From NCBI RefSeq assembly GCF_025370255.1, contig NZ_JAMTCD010000025.1, positions 1 to 53,739 of the forward strand: a stretch of DNA of 53,739 nucleotides, in the 5' to 3' direction. Positions 37,821-47,411 of this stretch are shown in pieces (position 1 is the stretch's first letter; every line of letters starts with the position of its first letter). The position numbers and the translations under genes were made by a program. A model generated the notes under the pieces. It made no database searches. It was not told the DNA's origin and saw nothing but the letters and a program-made list of their open reading frames with translations. This stretch comes from Shewanella holmiensis. Its GTDB lineage: Bacteria > Pseudomonadota > Gammaproteobacteria > Enterobacterales > Shewanellaceae.

Positions 37821-38720
37821 CTACTTACCCCCTTCTGGCGCAAATAATGTGTGATTGGTTTCAGAGGCTAATACCGCTTCAGGCACATGAAAACCGTATT
37901 TAATTAAAATGGTTTGTGCCACTGGAGTTTGCATGTAATGGTAAAAATCGACCGCTGTTTTAGAGGCCTGTTTCATCAACACCATTCGTTGCTGAATTGG
38001 CTGATACAGTGCGTCATCAATGGCTGCATATTGACCAATGCGTTCAAAGTTTGGTGTTAATACCAAAGACAATGGGATAATACCGCCTTGAGTCGAACCA
38101 CTCACGGCAAACTGCGCCGCTTGAGAGGCATTTTCACCGAGAATGATATATGGCTCAACCGCCTGCCACAAACCTTGTTTTGCTAACACCTGTTGCGCCC
38201 GTTCACCATAGGGGGCGTGGGCTGGATTAGCGATAGCAAAACGCTTTAGCTTACCCGATTCAATTAATGCCTTTACCCCAAGTAACTGGCTATCCAAGAC
38301 TAATGATGAACCTTTCGAAGCCGCAACGGCCAAACGCCCCATCGCATAAATCTGACCTGCGTCTTGGGTTAATCCTGCTTTAACTAATTGATTAGGATAA
38401 AACTCATCAGCACTCAGCAACAACTCAAATGGGGCGCCATGTTGAATTTGCGAAACAAAATTACCCGATGAGCCATAGCTTAAACGTACCGTCATGCCCG
38501 TATCTTGGGTAAATTTGGCCGCAATATCATCCATAGCAAACTTAACGTTAGCCGCAACAGCAATGGGGGGATTTGAAGAAGAAAACGCAAAATGAGGCTG
38601 CATTAAACAGCCTGAAAATATCAATAATATGGCTATTTTGGGGCTTATTTGAATTAACGATTTTGCATAAGCAAATTTTTGTGCAAAAAAACCATAAGCC
38701 ATATCAGATAGAAATATCAT
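37821..38720 (-). CDS. modA: Periplasmic molybdate-binding protein ModA
   Basis: A 299-residue binding protein with an exceptionally long N-terminal part before the hydrophobic export core at about 28-45; another ATG at codon 7 is possible. After export the mature domain starts near SNPPIAVAANVKFAMDDIAAKF. Ligand-binding stretches SYGSSGNF and ENASQAAQFAVSGSTQGG are in the usual places. It captures molybdate for ModBC and lies 6 bp after moaE, so uptake and cofactor synthesis share one transcript. Confidence 0.94.
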   Translation of the reverse strand: MIFLSDMAYGFFAQKFAYAKSLIQISPKIAILLIFSGCLMQPHFAFSSSNPPIAVAANVKFAMDDIAAKFTQDTGMTVRLSYGSSGNFVSQIQHGAPFELLLSADEFYPNQLVKAGLTQDAGQIYAMGRLAVAASKGSSLVLDSQLLGVKALIESGKLKRFAIANPAHAPYGERAQQVLAKQGLWQAVEPYIILGENASQAAQFAVSGSTQGGIIPLSLVLTPNFERIGQYAAIDDALYQPIQQRMVLMKQASKTAVDFYHYMQTPVAQTILIKYGFHVPEAVLASETNHTLFAPEGGK

Positions 38721-38726
38721 ACAAGG

Positions 38727-39188
38727 TTATGACTGCCACATTTTGGCAGCTTGTTCGTCACTGTCACGGGCATCAACCCAATGGCTACCCTTGTCGCCGG
38801 CTTCTAGTTTCCAAAAAGGCGCTTTGGTTTTCAAAAAGTCGATCAAAAACTCACATGCAGCAAATGCCGCTTTTCGATGGGCACTGGTCACGCCGATAAA
38901 CACAATTTGCTCTCCTAAAGCCATAGTGCCAACACGGTGAATAATGGTGACATAATTTAATGGCCAGCGGGCATGAGCTTGCTCAGTAATTTGCTGCAGT
39001 ACCGCTTCAGTCATACCAGGATAGTGTTCTAAGGTTAAATCAGTGACGGGGTTACCATCATTAAAGTCACGCACTTTACCGACAAAATTAACCACAGCAC
39101 CGTCACTGTTGTCACTTGCAAGTAGGGCATATTCTTCAGCAACATTAAAATCTGCCGTTTGCACACGTATGTTTGCCGCTTTCATCAC
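38727..39188 (-). CDS. moaE: Molybdopterin synthase catalytic subunit MoaE
   Basis: The large subunit of molybdopterin synthase, adding two sulfurs to precursor Z. The 153-residue protein has DGAVVNFVGKVRDFN, HYPGMTE, HRVG and the conserved lysine near the end in KTKAPFWKLE. Two consecutive ATGs begin it; either may be used. It lies 2 bp after moaD, ready for assembly of the MoaD2E2 complex. Confidence 0.95.
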   Translation of the reverse strand: MMKAANIRVQTADFNVAEEYALLASDNSDGAVVNFVGKVRDFNDGNPVTDLTLEHYPGMTEAVLQQITEQAHARWPLNYVTIIHRVGTMALGEQIVFIGVTSAHRKAAFAACEFLIDFLKTKAPFWKLEAGDKGSHWVDARDSDEQAAKMWQS

Positions 39189-39190
39189 AA

Positions 39191-39439
39191 TTAACCTCCC
39201 GTTACTGGAGGAAAGAATGCCACTTCGTCACCATCAGCCACTTCGGTATCCCAATGGCTCATGGTTTGATTAACCGCAACCAATAACTTGTCTGAGGCCA
39301 TAACTTTAGCCCACTTGTCGTCTTGTGCTGCTAATGCGGCTCTTAAGGATTCAGTGGTAGTGATATCTTCTGCTGAAAATGCAAGTTTAGCTGTGCCCAA
39401 TAATTCACGAACCTGAGCAAAAAATAATACTTGGATCAT
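39191..39439 (-). CDS. moaD: Molybdopterin synthase sulfur carrier MoaD
   Basis: A ubiquitin-like sulfur carrier of 82 residues from ATG 39439 (MIQVLFFAQVRELLG, matching the E. coli start). Upstream in-frame codons would add 20 residues unlike any MoaD. The essential C-terminal PPVTGG ends the protein; its last Gly is adenylated by MoeB and then thiocarboxylated. Confidence 0.95.
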   Translation of the reverse strand: MIQVLFFAQVRELLGTAKLAFSAEDITTTESLRAALAAQDDKWAKVMASDKLLVAVNQTMSHWDTEVADGDEVAFFPPVTGG

Positions 39440-39514
39440 AGGGTTTCTCTTCACTGTGTAATAACTTGTTGAATACAACTCGGTCGAGCCTTTAATCAAG
39501 CCCCAACCTTAACA

Positions 39515-39991
39515 CTATGCCTTGAAATGGCCGGATTTACCGCCACGTTTTTCCAGTAACTTAACCTGTGAAATCACCATGTCTTTTTGCACGGCCTTAC
39601 ACATGTCATAAATCGTCAACGCGGCAACTGATGCAGCGGTTAACGCTTCCATTTCAACCCCAGTTTTACCTGACAACTTACATAAACTATTAATGCGCAC
39701 ACGATTAAACTCAGGCTCAGCCACTAAATCAACTTCCACTTTAGTTAACATTAATGGATGGCATAGGGGAATAAGATCTGAAGTTTTTTTAGCCGCTTGA
39801 ATACCCGCAATACGCGCAGTAGCAAACACATCACCTTTATGATGGCTACCACTCATGATCATTTCAAGGGTTGCAGGTGCCATTTCAATAAATGCTTCCG
39901 CGCGCGCTTCACGTTCGGTAACCGCTTTTTCAGTGACATCGACCATATGGGCATTGCCATCTGCATTAATGTGGGTAAATGCATTGCTCAT
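39515..39991 (-). CDS. moaC: Cyclic pyranopterin monophosphate synthase accessory protein MoaC
   Basis: With MoaA, converts GTP to cyclic pyranopterin monophosphate (precursor Z). The 158-residue protein includes [19 protein letters not shown], the LCHPLML motif and the catalytic lysine region CKAVQKDM. No moaB gene lies between moaA and moaC, unlike in E. coli. Confidence 0.96.
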   Translation of the reverse strand: MSNAFTHINADGNAHMVDVTEKAVTEREARAEAFIEMAPATLEMIMSGSHHKGDVFATARIAGIQAAKKTSDLIPLCHPLMLTKVEVDLVAEPEFNRVRINSLCKLSGKTGVEMEALTAASVAALTIYDMCKAVQKDMVISQVKLLEKRGGKSGHFKA

Positions 39992-40025
39992 GAATTAAAG
40001 CCTTTATATTTGAGAGGAGAATAAA

Positions 40026-41006
40026 CTAACCACCAATAGATGCCAGATGTTGAGTCACACCTGTGATCCCTTGATGTAAATAATGGGTTTCTTCTTTTTG
40101 AGCCAATTGGCCATGCAAACGTGCAATCAGCTCAGGGCGTTGATCCGCATGTTGTAATAAATCACGCAAATCTAAACCGTTTTCAGTAAACAAACATAAA
40201 TGCAGCTTACCCTTAGCGGATACACGTAGACGATTACAGCTAGCGCAGAAGTCTTTTGCATAGGGCATAATCAGGCCGATTCGACCTTGGTAATCTGGGC
40301 GACTAAAGTTTTGCGCAGGACCGTCATCAACACTAGGCCTATCGTGCAACCACCCCTCAGCCATTAATCGCGCTTTAATATCTGCCCCAGCCAAATGGTG
40401 CGCCTTAAAATAATCATGGCCTAAACCGGTTTCCATTAACTCAATAAAGCGCAAGTCTATAGGGGTGTGCTTTATCCAATGCAGAAAACGCGGTAAATCT
40501 TTACTATTCAGATCTTTCAATAACACCGCATTGACTTTAACGCGTTCAAATCCCGCTTCTAATGCGGCATCAATACCACGCATCACCTCATCAAACTTGT
40601 TTTCACCCGTTATTTGATAAAACATTCGCGGATCTAAACTGTCCACCGACACGTTAATTCGCCTTAAGCCCGCGTCGTACCAAGTTTTAGCGTTTTTCTC
40701 TAAACGATAACCATTAGTCGTTGTCGCAACGGTGTGGATATTAGGGTTATCAGCAACTATGCGCACTATGTCAGTAAAGTCTTTACGCAGTGTGGGCTCA
40801 CCGCCAGTAATACGAATTTTTTGGGTACCGACTTCGCCAAAGGCCGCAACCAGATTTTCAATTTCTGGTAACGTCAAAAAGCTTGGCTTACCATCGGGAC
40901 GATAGCCATCAGGCAAACAATAAGTGCATTTGAAATTACACACATCAGTGACTGACATGCGTAAATAGTGAAATTTTCGACCAAAACTGTCTTGTAGTTG
41001 GGACAT
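40026..41006 (-). CDS. moaA: GTP 3',8-cyclase MoaA (radical SAM)
   Basis: First enzyme of molybdopterin synthesis. The start at 41006 ([18 protein letters not shown]) matches E. coli and has GGAAAGG just upstream; 15 extra codons of the open frame belong to the leader. The product is 326 residues. The first iron-sulfur site is Cys23, Cys27 and Cys30 (CNFKCTYC); the second is near the C-terminus, with FCASCNRLR and the later CLF. The terminal GG, needed for activity, is present. It is the first gene of the moa-mod operon. Confidence 0.96.
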   Translation of the reverse strand: MSQLQDSFGRKFHYLRMSVTDVCNFKCTYCLPDGYRPDGKPSFLTLPEIENLVAAFGEVGTQKIRITGGEPTLRKDFTDIVRIVADNPNIHTVATTTNGYRLEKNAKTWYDAGLRRINVSVDSLDPRMFYQITGENKFDEVMRGIDAALEAGFERVKVNAVLLKDLNSKDLPRFLHWIKHTPIDLRFIELMETGLGHDYFKAHHLAGADIKARLMAEGWLHDRPSVDDGPAQNFSRPDYQGRIGLIMPYAKDFCASCNRLRVSAKGKLHLCLFTENGLDLRDLLQHADQRPELIARLHGQLAQKEETHYLHQGITGVTQHLASIGG

Positions 41007-41020
41007 GTTAACCTTTCCAA

Positions 41021-41125
41021 GTGTGGGAGGTGAGTGCATTTCTTTGCCCACCCCGGTGGCATTATTACCACGGCTAAGTACCCATATCTGGTGACGTAGG
41101 ATAAAAAGCTCGGAGAACCGTCAGC
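41021..41125 (-). promoter_or_regulatory. Moco riboswitch-like leader of the moa-mod operon
   Basis: The roughly 100-nt leader contains, in order on the minus strand, GGTTCTCCGAG, CCTACGTCAC, AGCCGTGGTAATAATGCCAC and CGGGGTGGGC. These are the conserved blocks I associate with the Moco RNA motif found before moaA in gammaproteobacteria. GTGG and CCAC within it close a small hairpin. It ends just before the ribosome site of moaA, so it could control translation. The match was made by eye, not by covariance model. Confidence 0.72.
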
Positions 41126-41129
41126 CCTG

Positions 41130-41156
41130 ATTATAGGCTTAAAATGCCACTCACAA
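41130..41156 (-). promoter_or_regulatory. Probable moaA promoter
   Basis: On the minus strand a perfect TATAAT (41130-41135) is preceded by TTGTGA (41151-41156) at a short spacing of 15 bp. Transcription would begin near 41123, directly before the riboswitch-like sequence. The -10 is convincing, the -35 less so. Confidence 0.5.
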
Positions 41157-41205
41157 GTAGTCCTTTTATTCAATTTGTCGATAATCAAGACAAGTTCCAC
41201 AGTGA

Positions 41206-41225
41206 ATTGTGACTCGGCTCACGAT
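41206..41225. promoter_or_regulatory. CRP-like binding site between moaA and ETF-QO genes
   Basis: TGTGA (41208-41212), six bases, TCACG (41219-41223), flanked by AAT and ATG; nine of ten core bases fit the CRP consensus. The centre lies about 90 bp upstream of the inferred moaA start. In Shewanella CRP is the main activator of anaerobic respiration, which fits control of molybdenum cofactor supply. Confidence 0.5.
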
Positions 41226-41317
41226 GATCAAATCGATTGAAATACTGGGCTACCGGATAAATTTACGGTAAGGTTAGTAAAAAGATAAAACGATCGTTTA
41301 TTCGTCGTAATAAAAAC

Positions 41318-41338
41318 AAAAAAACCCGACAAATCGGG
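41318..41338 (-). terminator. Terminator-like hairpin facing the moa operon, with no gene before it
   Basis: On the minus strand CCCGA and TCGGG pair around a 4-nt loop and run into TTTTTTT. Upstream on that strand there is only the antisense of the ETF-QO gene. It may insulate the moa promoter from antisense transcripts or end a small RNA. Confidence 0.5.
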
Positions 41339-41356
41339 AAATTTAAAGGTGATAAG

Positions 41357-43006
41357 ATGGAACGCGAATCAATGGAGTTCGACGTAGTAATCGTCGGCGC
41401 TGGTCCTGCTGGATTAGCCACCGCATGTCGTCTAATGCAAATATCAAAAGATGCTTACAAAGAAATCACCGTCTGCGTGGTTGAAAAAGGCTCAGAAGTC
41501 GGCGCGCATATTCTTTCGGGTGCGGTATTTCAGGCAGATGTGTTAGATGAGCTATTTGACGATTGGCGCGATTCAGACTCGCCAGTAAAAACCAAAGTAA
41601 CCCATGATGACATTTATTTATTTAATTCAGATACCCAGTCACGCTTAATCCCCAACAGCTTAGTCCCTAAAACCATGCACAATGATGGTAATTATATTAT
41701 CAGTGTGGGTAATTTAGCCCGTTGGTTAGCCGAACGAGCGGAAGCCATGGGCGTTGAGATTTTCCCCGGTTTTGCCGCCAGCGAATTACTGTTTAATGAT
41801 GACAACAGCGTCAAAGGCATTTTAATCGGCGACATGGGCGTGGGTGAAGACGGTCAACCTAAAGACAGTTACATGCCCGGCATGGAGTTACATGCTAAAT
41901 ATACTGTGTTCTCTGAGGGCTGCCGAGGCCACCTAGGTAAACAACTCATTGAAAAATATCATTTAGATAATGGCAAAACCCCTCAACATTACGGCCTAGG
42001 TTTTAAAGAAATTTGGAAAATTCCAGCAGCGCAACATCAGCAAGGTAAAGTGGTTCATACCGGCGGCTGGCCATTAAACAATGGCTCTTCTGGTGGTGGT
42101 TTTTTGTACCATATGGAGGATAACCAAGTTGCTGTTGGGTTAATAGTTGACTTGAACTACAAAAACCCACATTTAAGTCCGTTTGACGAGTTTCAGCGCT
42201 ACAAAACCCATCCGGTTATTGCGCAATATTTAACGGGTGGTGAACGCTTATCTTATGGTGCCAGAGCGATAGCCAAAGGCGGTTTAAACTCGTTACCTAA
42301 AATGAGCTTCCCTGGCGGACTGATCATTGGCTGTAATGCTGGCACGTTAAACTTTGCCAAAATTAAAGGTACACACACCGCCATTAAGAGTGGCATAATT
42401 GCCGCGAAAACCTTAGGTGAAGGCTTAATTGCAGGCTTAACTGGCGGTAAAGATTTAGACTGTTTCCAAGCACGCTTTGAAGAAAGCTGGTTGCATGAAG
42501 AGTTATATCAATCGCGTAATTTTGGTCCTGCATTACATAAGTTTGGCACCTTAATCGGTGGCGCATTTAACTTTATCGATCAAAATTGGTTTGGAGGCAA
42601 ATTCCCTGTCACCTTCAGAGATGAAACGCCAGATTATGCCAATATGGGTTTAGCCAGCGATTACAATAAAATTGACTATCCAAAACCAGATGGAAAGCTC
42701 AGTTTCGATAAGCTTTCATCGGTATACTTATCAAGCACGTATCATGAAGAGAACCAACCCTGTCATCTACGTTTGAAAGACAAGAGTGTTCCGATTGCAA
42801 TCAACCTCGTAAAATTTGATGAACCAGCGCAGCGCTATTGTCCTGCTGGGGTTTATGAAGTGGTTGAAGAAGAGGGCAGCAAAAAATTTGTTATCAATGG
42901 TCAAAACTGTATTCACTGTAAGACCTGCGACATTAAAGACCCAAGTCAAAATATTACTTGGGTAACACCTGAAGGTGGTGGCGGTCCAAACTATCCAAAC
43001 ATGTAA
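41357..43006 (+). CDS. Electron transfer flavoprotein-ubiquinone oxidoreductase
   Basis: Passes electrons from reduced ETF (fatty acid and amino acid oxidation) to ubiquinone at the inner membrane. The 549-residue protein has the FAD dinucleotide-binding loop VGAGPAG near the start. Its C-terminal 4Fe-4S site includes NCIHCKTCDIKDPSQ, and the protein ends in GGGGPNYPNM, the family's usual finish. AAGGTG precedes the ATG. It stands alone, followed by a terminator; no etfAB genes are in this window. Confidence 0.96.
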   Translation: MERESMEFDVVIVGAGPAGLATACRLMQISKDAYKEITVCVVEKGSEVGAHILSGAVFQADVLDELFDDWRDSDSPVKTKVTHDDIYLFNSDTQSRLIPNSLVPKTMHNDGNYIISVGNLARWLAERAEAMGVEIFPGFAASELLFNDDNSVKGILIGDMGVGEDGQPKDSYMPGMELHAKYTVFSEGCRGHLGKQLIEKYHLDNGKTPQHYGLGFKEIWKIPAAQHQQGKVVHTGGWPLNNGSSGGGFLYHMEDNQVAVGLIVDLNYKNPHLSPFDEFQRYKTHPVIAQYLTGGERLSYGARAIAKGGLNSLPKMSFPGGLIIGCNAGTLNFAKIKGTHTAIKSGIIAAKTLGEGLIAGLTGGKDLDCFQARFEESWLHEELYQSRNFGPALHKFGTLIGGAFNFIDQNWFGGKFPVTFRDETPDYANMGLASDYNKIDYPKPDGKLSFDKLSSVYLSSTYHEENQPCHLRLKDKSVPIAINLVKFDEPAQRYCPAGVYEVVEEEGSKKFVINGQNCIHCKTCDIKDPSQNITWVTPEGGGGPNYPNM

Positions 43007-43040
43007 TCTTGTTTGATTGTTGGAATTGGCCATAAACAAT

Positions 43041-43068
43041 AAACGCACAATAATTTGTGCGTTTTTTT
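43041..43068 (+). terminator. Terminator after the ETF-QO gene
   Basis: AAACGCACAA (43041-43050) pairs with TTGTGCGTTT (43055-43064) around TAAT, followed by more T. Confidence 0.93.
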
Positions 43069-43145
43069 CGTCTAATGGACTAAGCTTATTTAAGTTTTTT
43101 CCCATCTGACCGATAAAGATTAATTACAGCAACAAGGCGTATTGC

Positions 43146-45065
43146 ATGAACTTTTTTAGTCAATTAACCATTAAGCAGAAAATCTTGCTTACCGTCACAC
43201 TGGCGGTGCTACTTTCAACCGTTTTAGTCGGAGTGCTGAGCCAGCGCAGTGCAAAAAATGTGGTTGAAGAACGTATGCTAACGTCGGAAATGCCCAGCAT
43301 ATTATTGCAAATCCGTAACAAGATTGATTTGGACATCAGCTCGTTAATGAACGCAGCCGAGCAACTCGCCAACAGCCGAATGCTGCTTAATTGGTTAGAG
43401 CAAGGTCGCCCAGCCAGTGAAGAAAGCGCTGTCGTGGCGCAGTTAAATGATATTGCCAGTCAATATGATCTGGCACAAGCATCTTATGCCGACCGCCAAA
43501 CTGCCGCTTACTATACGCAAGATGGTTTTTTACGGGAATTAACCCCGCAGCAAGATGGTTGGTTTTTTGATTATCGCGACAGCCGCCAAGAAAAAATGCT
43601 CAATGTCTTTACCGAAAGTAATGGTGAAGTGAAACTGTTTATTAATTACCAACAGCCCAACGGCCGAGGTTTAGTCGGATTAGCTAAATCACTGGATGAT
43701 ATGGTTAATCTTTTAGCGTCGTTCAAAATTGAAGACACAGGTTTTGTATACCTTGTCGACGCAGAAGGCCAAGTCAAACTGCACCAAGATAAAAGCCAAA
43801 TGGGTAAAAAAAGCTTAAGCCAACTTTATCCTAATGTGAACGTGCAGCAGTTGTTAAATAAAAATGACTTCAACCTAATCAAAGCGGAAGCTGATAACCA
43901 ACAAATGCTGATCGCCAGTAGTTATTTACCGTCAATGGGCTGGTATTTAGTGGCTCAGGTGCCTGAAGCAGAAGTGTTTGCGCTATTGGAAGAGTCGTCA
44001 TATCAAATTCTCATTTCAACCATCATTATTGCGGCACTATTTATTGCCATTGCTATTGCCGTTGCCGGCTCAGTCAGCCGCCCTATCGCCCAAGTCGCAG
44101 AGCTATTTCGCAATATTGGTGAAGGTGAAGGCGATTTACGTCAACGCCTACCCGTTAATGGTGAAGATGAAATCGCACAACTTGCACGCGGATTTAACAG
44201 TTTCATCAGTAAAATCCAAGACTCTGTTATTGAAGTGGCACAAACCAGTGAACAATTAGGTAAATCAGCAATAGATGTCTCTAACCAAGCACACCAAACA
44301 TTAGAAGACAGCCATTTGCAAAAAGACCGCACCGTTATGGTTGTAACGGCCATTAATGAAATGGGTGCAACGGTGAATGAAATCGCCAGTAATGCCGCGC
44401 AAGCCGCCGTTACCGCTAGAGAAGCCGACACAGAGTCTTTAGAAGGCCAGCAGGTTGTTACGCGCGCACGCAATACCATTAATCAACTATCAAAAGATGT
44501 TGAGCAGGTGGGCGAAGTGATTGAGTCTTTAGCGACCCACACCAAATCAATTGGCAGTATTTTAGACGTGATCCGCGCGATTTCAGAACAAACCAACTTA
44601 CTGGCATTAAACGCGGCTATTGAAGCGGCTCGAGCAGGTGAAGCCGGTCGAGGATTCGCTGTGGTTGCCGATGAAGTAAGAAACCTCGCGTCACGTACTG
44701 CAGCATCAACTAACGAAGTGCAAAGTATGATTGATAAATTGCAATCGGAAGCCAGCCGCGCAGTAACTGCCATGGAACAATCTCGAAATCGCTCACGCGA
44801 AGGTGTACAAGCCGTTGATGAAGCAAGTAATTCACTTAGCGGTATCAGTCAGCAAATTGCCTCAATCAGTGACATGAATATTCAAGTTGCTGCGGCAACG
44901 GAAGAGCAGTCTACGGTAGTGGAAGATATTAACCGTAACGTCACCGAAATCAACGACATTACCCAACGTACTGCGCAAACGGCTCAGGCTGCAGCGCAGG
45001 CAAGTAAAGCATTGAATCAACTTGCTAACCGTCTAGATACCCTTGTGGCGCGCTTTAAAGTATAG
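43146..45065 (+). CDS. Methyl-accepting chemotaxis protein
   Basis: A 639-residue chemoreceptor. Spans at about 12-31 and 288-310 bracket a periplasmic double-Cache-type domain of about 255 residues. HAMP (311-363) and a long signalling coiled coil follow, with the conserved hairpin tip near residues 479-516 ([19 protein letters not shown] and [14 protein letters not shown]). It has no C-terminal pentapeptide for CheR/CheB. The ligand is unknown. The gene is alone. Confidence 0.95.
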   Translation: MNFFSQLTIKQKILLTVTLAVLLSTVLVGVLSQRSAKNVVEERMLTSEMPSILLQIRNKIDLDISSLMNAAEQLANSRMLLNWLEQGRPASEESAVVAQLNDIASQYDLAQASYADRQTAAYYTQDGFLRELTPQQDGWFFDYRDSRQEKMLNVFTESNGEVKLFINYQQPNGRGLVGLAKSLDDMVNLLASFKIEDTGFVYLVDAEGQVKLHQDKSQMGKKSLSQLYPNVNVQQLLNKNDFNLIKAEADNQQMLIASSYLPSMGWYLVAQVPEAEVFALLEESSYQILISTIIIAALFIAIAIAVAGSVSRPIAQVAELFRNIGEGEGDLRQRLPVNGEDEIAQLARGFNSFISKIQDSVIEVAQTSEQLGKSAIDVSNQAHQTLEDSHLQKDRTVMVVTAINEMGATVNEIASNAAQAAVTAREADTESLEGQQVVTRARNTINQLSKDVEQVGEVIESLATHTKSIGSILDVIRAISEQTNLLALNAAIEAARAGEAGRGFAVVADEVRNLASRTAASTNEVQSMIDKLQSEASRAVTAMEQSRNRSREGVQAVDEASNSLSGISQQIASISDMNIQVAAATEEQSTVVEDINRNVTEINDITQRTAQTAQAAAQASKALNQLANRLDTLVARFKV

Positions 45066-45083
45066 CGTCAGTGAGTAAAGGCT

Positions 45084-45120
45084 AAAATGCCGCAATCTGA
45101 AATCAGGTTGCGGCATTTTT
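45084..45120 (+). terminator. Terminator after the chemoreceptor gene, probably bidirectional
   Basis: AAAATGCCGCAA (45084-45095) pairs with TTGCGGCATTTT (45108-45119), and CTGA/TCAG pair inside. It lies between convergent genes. Confidence 0.92.
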
Positions 45121-45140
45121 ATTTGCTTGAAATTTGACGT

Positions 45141-45512
45141 TTATTTAAAAAATTTAATCGATAACGGGTATTGGTATGCCACGCCTTCGGTGGCTTTTAT
45201 AATCGCGATAATCGTGCAAATGATATCCAACAATGCCAAGGCGCCTAGCAAAATAAAGCCGATACCTACGAACATTAACACCGCTGAAATACACACATAA
45301 ATAAACAAACTGATTTTAAAATTGAGGCAGTTTTTTCCACACTGGTTAGCAAAGTCAAACTCATCGCGCTTCATCAACCACACAATTAATGGCCCTAAAA
45401 TACTGCCCATGGGTATTACATACCCCGCAAAACTGGATGCGTGCACCAACACCCCCATATCGCGAGCTTGCTTTTGATTATTTGACTGATGAGTGGATTG
45501 TAAATCTTCCAT
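45141..45512 (-). CDS. Small membrane protein, DUF4870-like
   Basis: A 123-residue protein with three or four hydrophobic segments (about 22-45, 70-105). The pattern GYVIPMGSILGPLIVWLMKR, then FANQCGKNCLNFKIS, matches the DUF4870 family of small membrane proteins with unknown function. It lies 21 bp after the YiiM gene on the same strand and may share its transcript. Confidence 0.7.
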   Translation of the reverse strand: MEDLQSTHQSNNQKQARDMGVLVHASSFAGYVIPMGSILGPLIVWLMKRDEFDFANQCGKNCLNFKISLFIYVCISAVLMFVGIGFILLGALALLDIICTIIAIIKATEGVAYQYPLSIKFFK

Positions 45513-45533
45513 GAAATGTCCTTTTCGTAATAA

Positions 45534-46223
45534 TTAAACTTTACCATACAAGCGCATCTGCCAATCTTCAATCGCTTGATGACTGATACGACGAGTTAAT
45601 GAATCAACCCAAGTTTTTGCCAATCCAGGGCATTGCAATAGCTGCTGATATTGCTCGGCATCAAACTCTGGTAGAAAATAGATGTGCATGGCTTGAGCGA
45701 CGCTAATATCAGAAACGCGATCAACGCGATAAATCGCATCATCACTGGCAATGTTACCTTCTGATAATACTCGGTAAAACCAACCACACATTTTGCTTTT
45801 TTGCATCGCAAGCGCAAATTCTGGATGGCCGAATTGTAAATTAAGCTTAAAACAGGGCGAGCGAGGTTGGGTAACCTGCAAGGTAACATCGCCAATTTGC
45901 ATAATATCGCCAATATTGACCTGTGACTCATTCAAACCAACAGTACTGATATTTTCACCCATTGCGGGGGCATCTTTAAACGATGCCATCATGTCCCAAC
46001 GGCGATACTGACCATAATGTTCACGCGGAAAATGATGTAATACTCTGTCCAAACCGCCGTGATGCTTAGGGTCTGCTTCTGCATTACCCACAACACGATC
46101 AAATTGCACAGCCAGTTTTGGCGCGGCATGTTTTTGGTTAATACAACTGGCAACCCCACTGTGCATTTGTACCTGATCACCCAAATACAACGCCGATATT
46201 TTATTTACTATGCGATTTTTCAC
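45534..46223 (-). CDS. yiiM: MOSC-domain protein, 6-hydroxylaminopurine reductase YiiM
   Basis: A 229-residue MOSC protein. HGGLDRVLHHFPREHY, GENIST, IGDIMQIG and QPRSPCFKLN line up with E. coli YiiM; the Cys in QPRSPC is the expected molybdenum ligand. In E. coli YiiM is a molybdenum-cofactor enzyme that detoxifies N-hydroxylated bases such as 6-hydroxylaminopurine. It is thus a probable user of the cofactor made by the moa/moe genes in the same window. Confidence 0.88.
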   Translation of the reverse strand: MKNRIVNKISALYLGDQVQMHSGVASCINQKHAAPKLAVQFDRVVGNAEADPKHHGGLDRVLHHFPREHYGQYRRWDMMASFKDAPAMGENISTVGLNESQVNIGDIMQIGDVTLQVTQPRSPCFKLNLQFGHPEFALAMQKSKMCGWFYRVLSEGNIASDDAIYRVDRVSDISVAQAMHIYFLPEFDAEQYQQLLQCPGLAKTWVDSLTRRISHQAIEDWQMRLYGKV

Positions 46224-46280
46224 TCAGTACATCCCTGAACAAGATCTGCTTTAAAGCATCAAAGTACCTAAAAAAACACC

Positions 46281-46312
46281 AAAAAAAAAGCCTCACCAAC
46301 AAATGGTAAGGC
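46281..46312 (-). terminator. Terminator of the PfkB kinase gene
   Basis: On the minus strand GCCTTACCA pairs with TGGTGAGGC with one mismatched pair, followed by nine T. It lies about 130 bp beyond the kinase stop; between the two I see no gene. Confidence 0.85.
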
Positions 46313-46445
46313 AGAATATAAAACAAGGGGGAGTTCAGGCTCAATATGCATAGAGTCAGAACGAAAACGCTTAAGACTGTAAAGCGCCATCAACGCTTCA
46401 ACAAGTAACACTTTACCCACACTCTGTGACAATCAGGTGACAACT

Positions 46446-47291
46446 TTAGCCCGCAAGATAATTTTTTAATTTATCTCCAGGAACCGAACTCGGGGTAGCC
46501 ACAGCAAATGCAGCCCAGCGAGCCCCTTCTGTCATTGCATCAGTGATACTTGCACCACTGCATAAGCCATGAATCACTCCTGCAGCATAATTATCCCCCG
46601 CTCCCGTAGTATCAATCACATCAGCCGAAATGGCGGGCACATGTTGGTAACCCGATTGCTGGTAAACTTTGGCACCATTCTCGCCATCTGTCACAATAAA
46701 ATACTGTAAGTGATCGCCACTAATAGATTGAGCAAACGCCCACAAATCTTGCCCGCAACGGCCTTGCATATCGGTTATAGAAGCAATTAATACATGGCAA
46801 GGTCTTGGGCGTTCATCTTTGGCTAACTGGGCGACGACTAGGGTTTTAGACTGCGCCATGGCCGCAAGCGCCCAAGTATCAGCCCCTAATGCAGACGTAT
46901 TAATATAAAATGCATCCCAATTAGCCCAATTTGGTTGTTTAGCTAAAGTAAAAATAGGTCTTTGAGGTCTAATAATGGTGCGTTCGCCATCAGGGGTCAT
47001 GACGAGCAGCATTTCACAGGTATTACCGTTAAAGCGTTGTACCATCCGGCAATCTAATCCTTGAGTGCTGGCCTGCGCCACAATCCAGTCGCCAATTTCA
47101 TCTGTACCGACCTGACTCACCAGCGACACATTATGCTGCGCCCAAACTAGCCCTAGACCGGTATTAGCGCCACCGCCGCCAAGTCGTAAACCACCATCTT
47201 GATAATGAAAACGACCACCCGTTTGCAACGGTTTATCTAACCTGAGAATGCGGTCACAATTGATGTTCGCCAGTAATAAAATATTCGCCAT
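46446..47291 (-). CDS. PfkB-family sugar or nucleoside kinase
   Basis: A 281-residue ribokinase-like enzyme. The N-terminal substrate side has GGRFHYQDGGLRLGGGGANTG, and the C-terminal ATP and anion-hole motif is DTTGAGDNYAAG with the catalytic Asp in GAGD. It is a little shorter than E. coli ribokinase. The substrate cannot be read from sequence, and no transporter or sugar-pathway gene is nearby. Confidence 0.9.
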   Translation of the reverse strand: MANILLLANINCDRILRLDKPLQTGGRFHYQDGGLRLGGGGANTGLGLVWAQHNVSLVSQVGTDEIGDWIVAQASTQGLDCRMVQRFNGNTCEMLLVMTPDGERTIIRPQRPIFTLAKQPNWANWDAFYINTSALGADTWALAAMAQSKTLVVAQLAKDERPRPCHVLIASITDMQGRCGQDLWAFAQSISGDHLQYFIVTDGENGAKVYQQSGYQHVPAISADVIDTTGAGDNYAAGVIHGLCSGASITDAMTEGARWAAFAVATPSSVPGDKLKNYLAG

Positions 47292-47339
47292 GATAAATAC
47301 ACAATTACTTAATTGAAGTAATTTAAGAGTACTCGTTAT

Positions 47340-47366
47340 AAAAAAAACGGCAACCTAAGTTGCCGT
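47340..47366 (-). terminator. Terminator of the HemN-like gene
   Basis: On the minus strand ACGGCAAC and GTTGCCGT (47347-47366) pair around four bases and are followed by seven or eight T. Confidence 0.92.
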
Positions 47367-47411
47367 TAATTTTGCGGTTGAAGACCTAAATACCATCTAA
47401 ACAAGCTTAGG

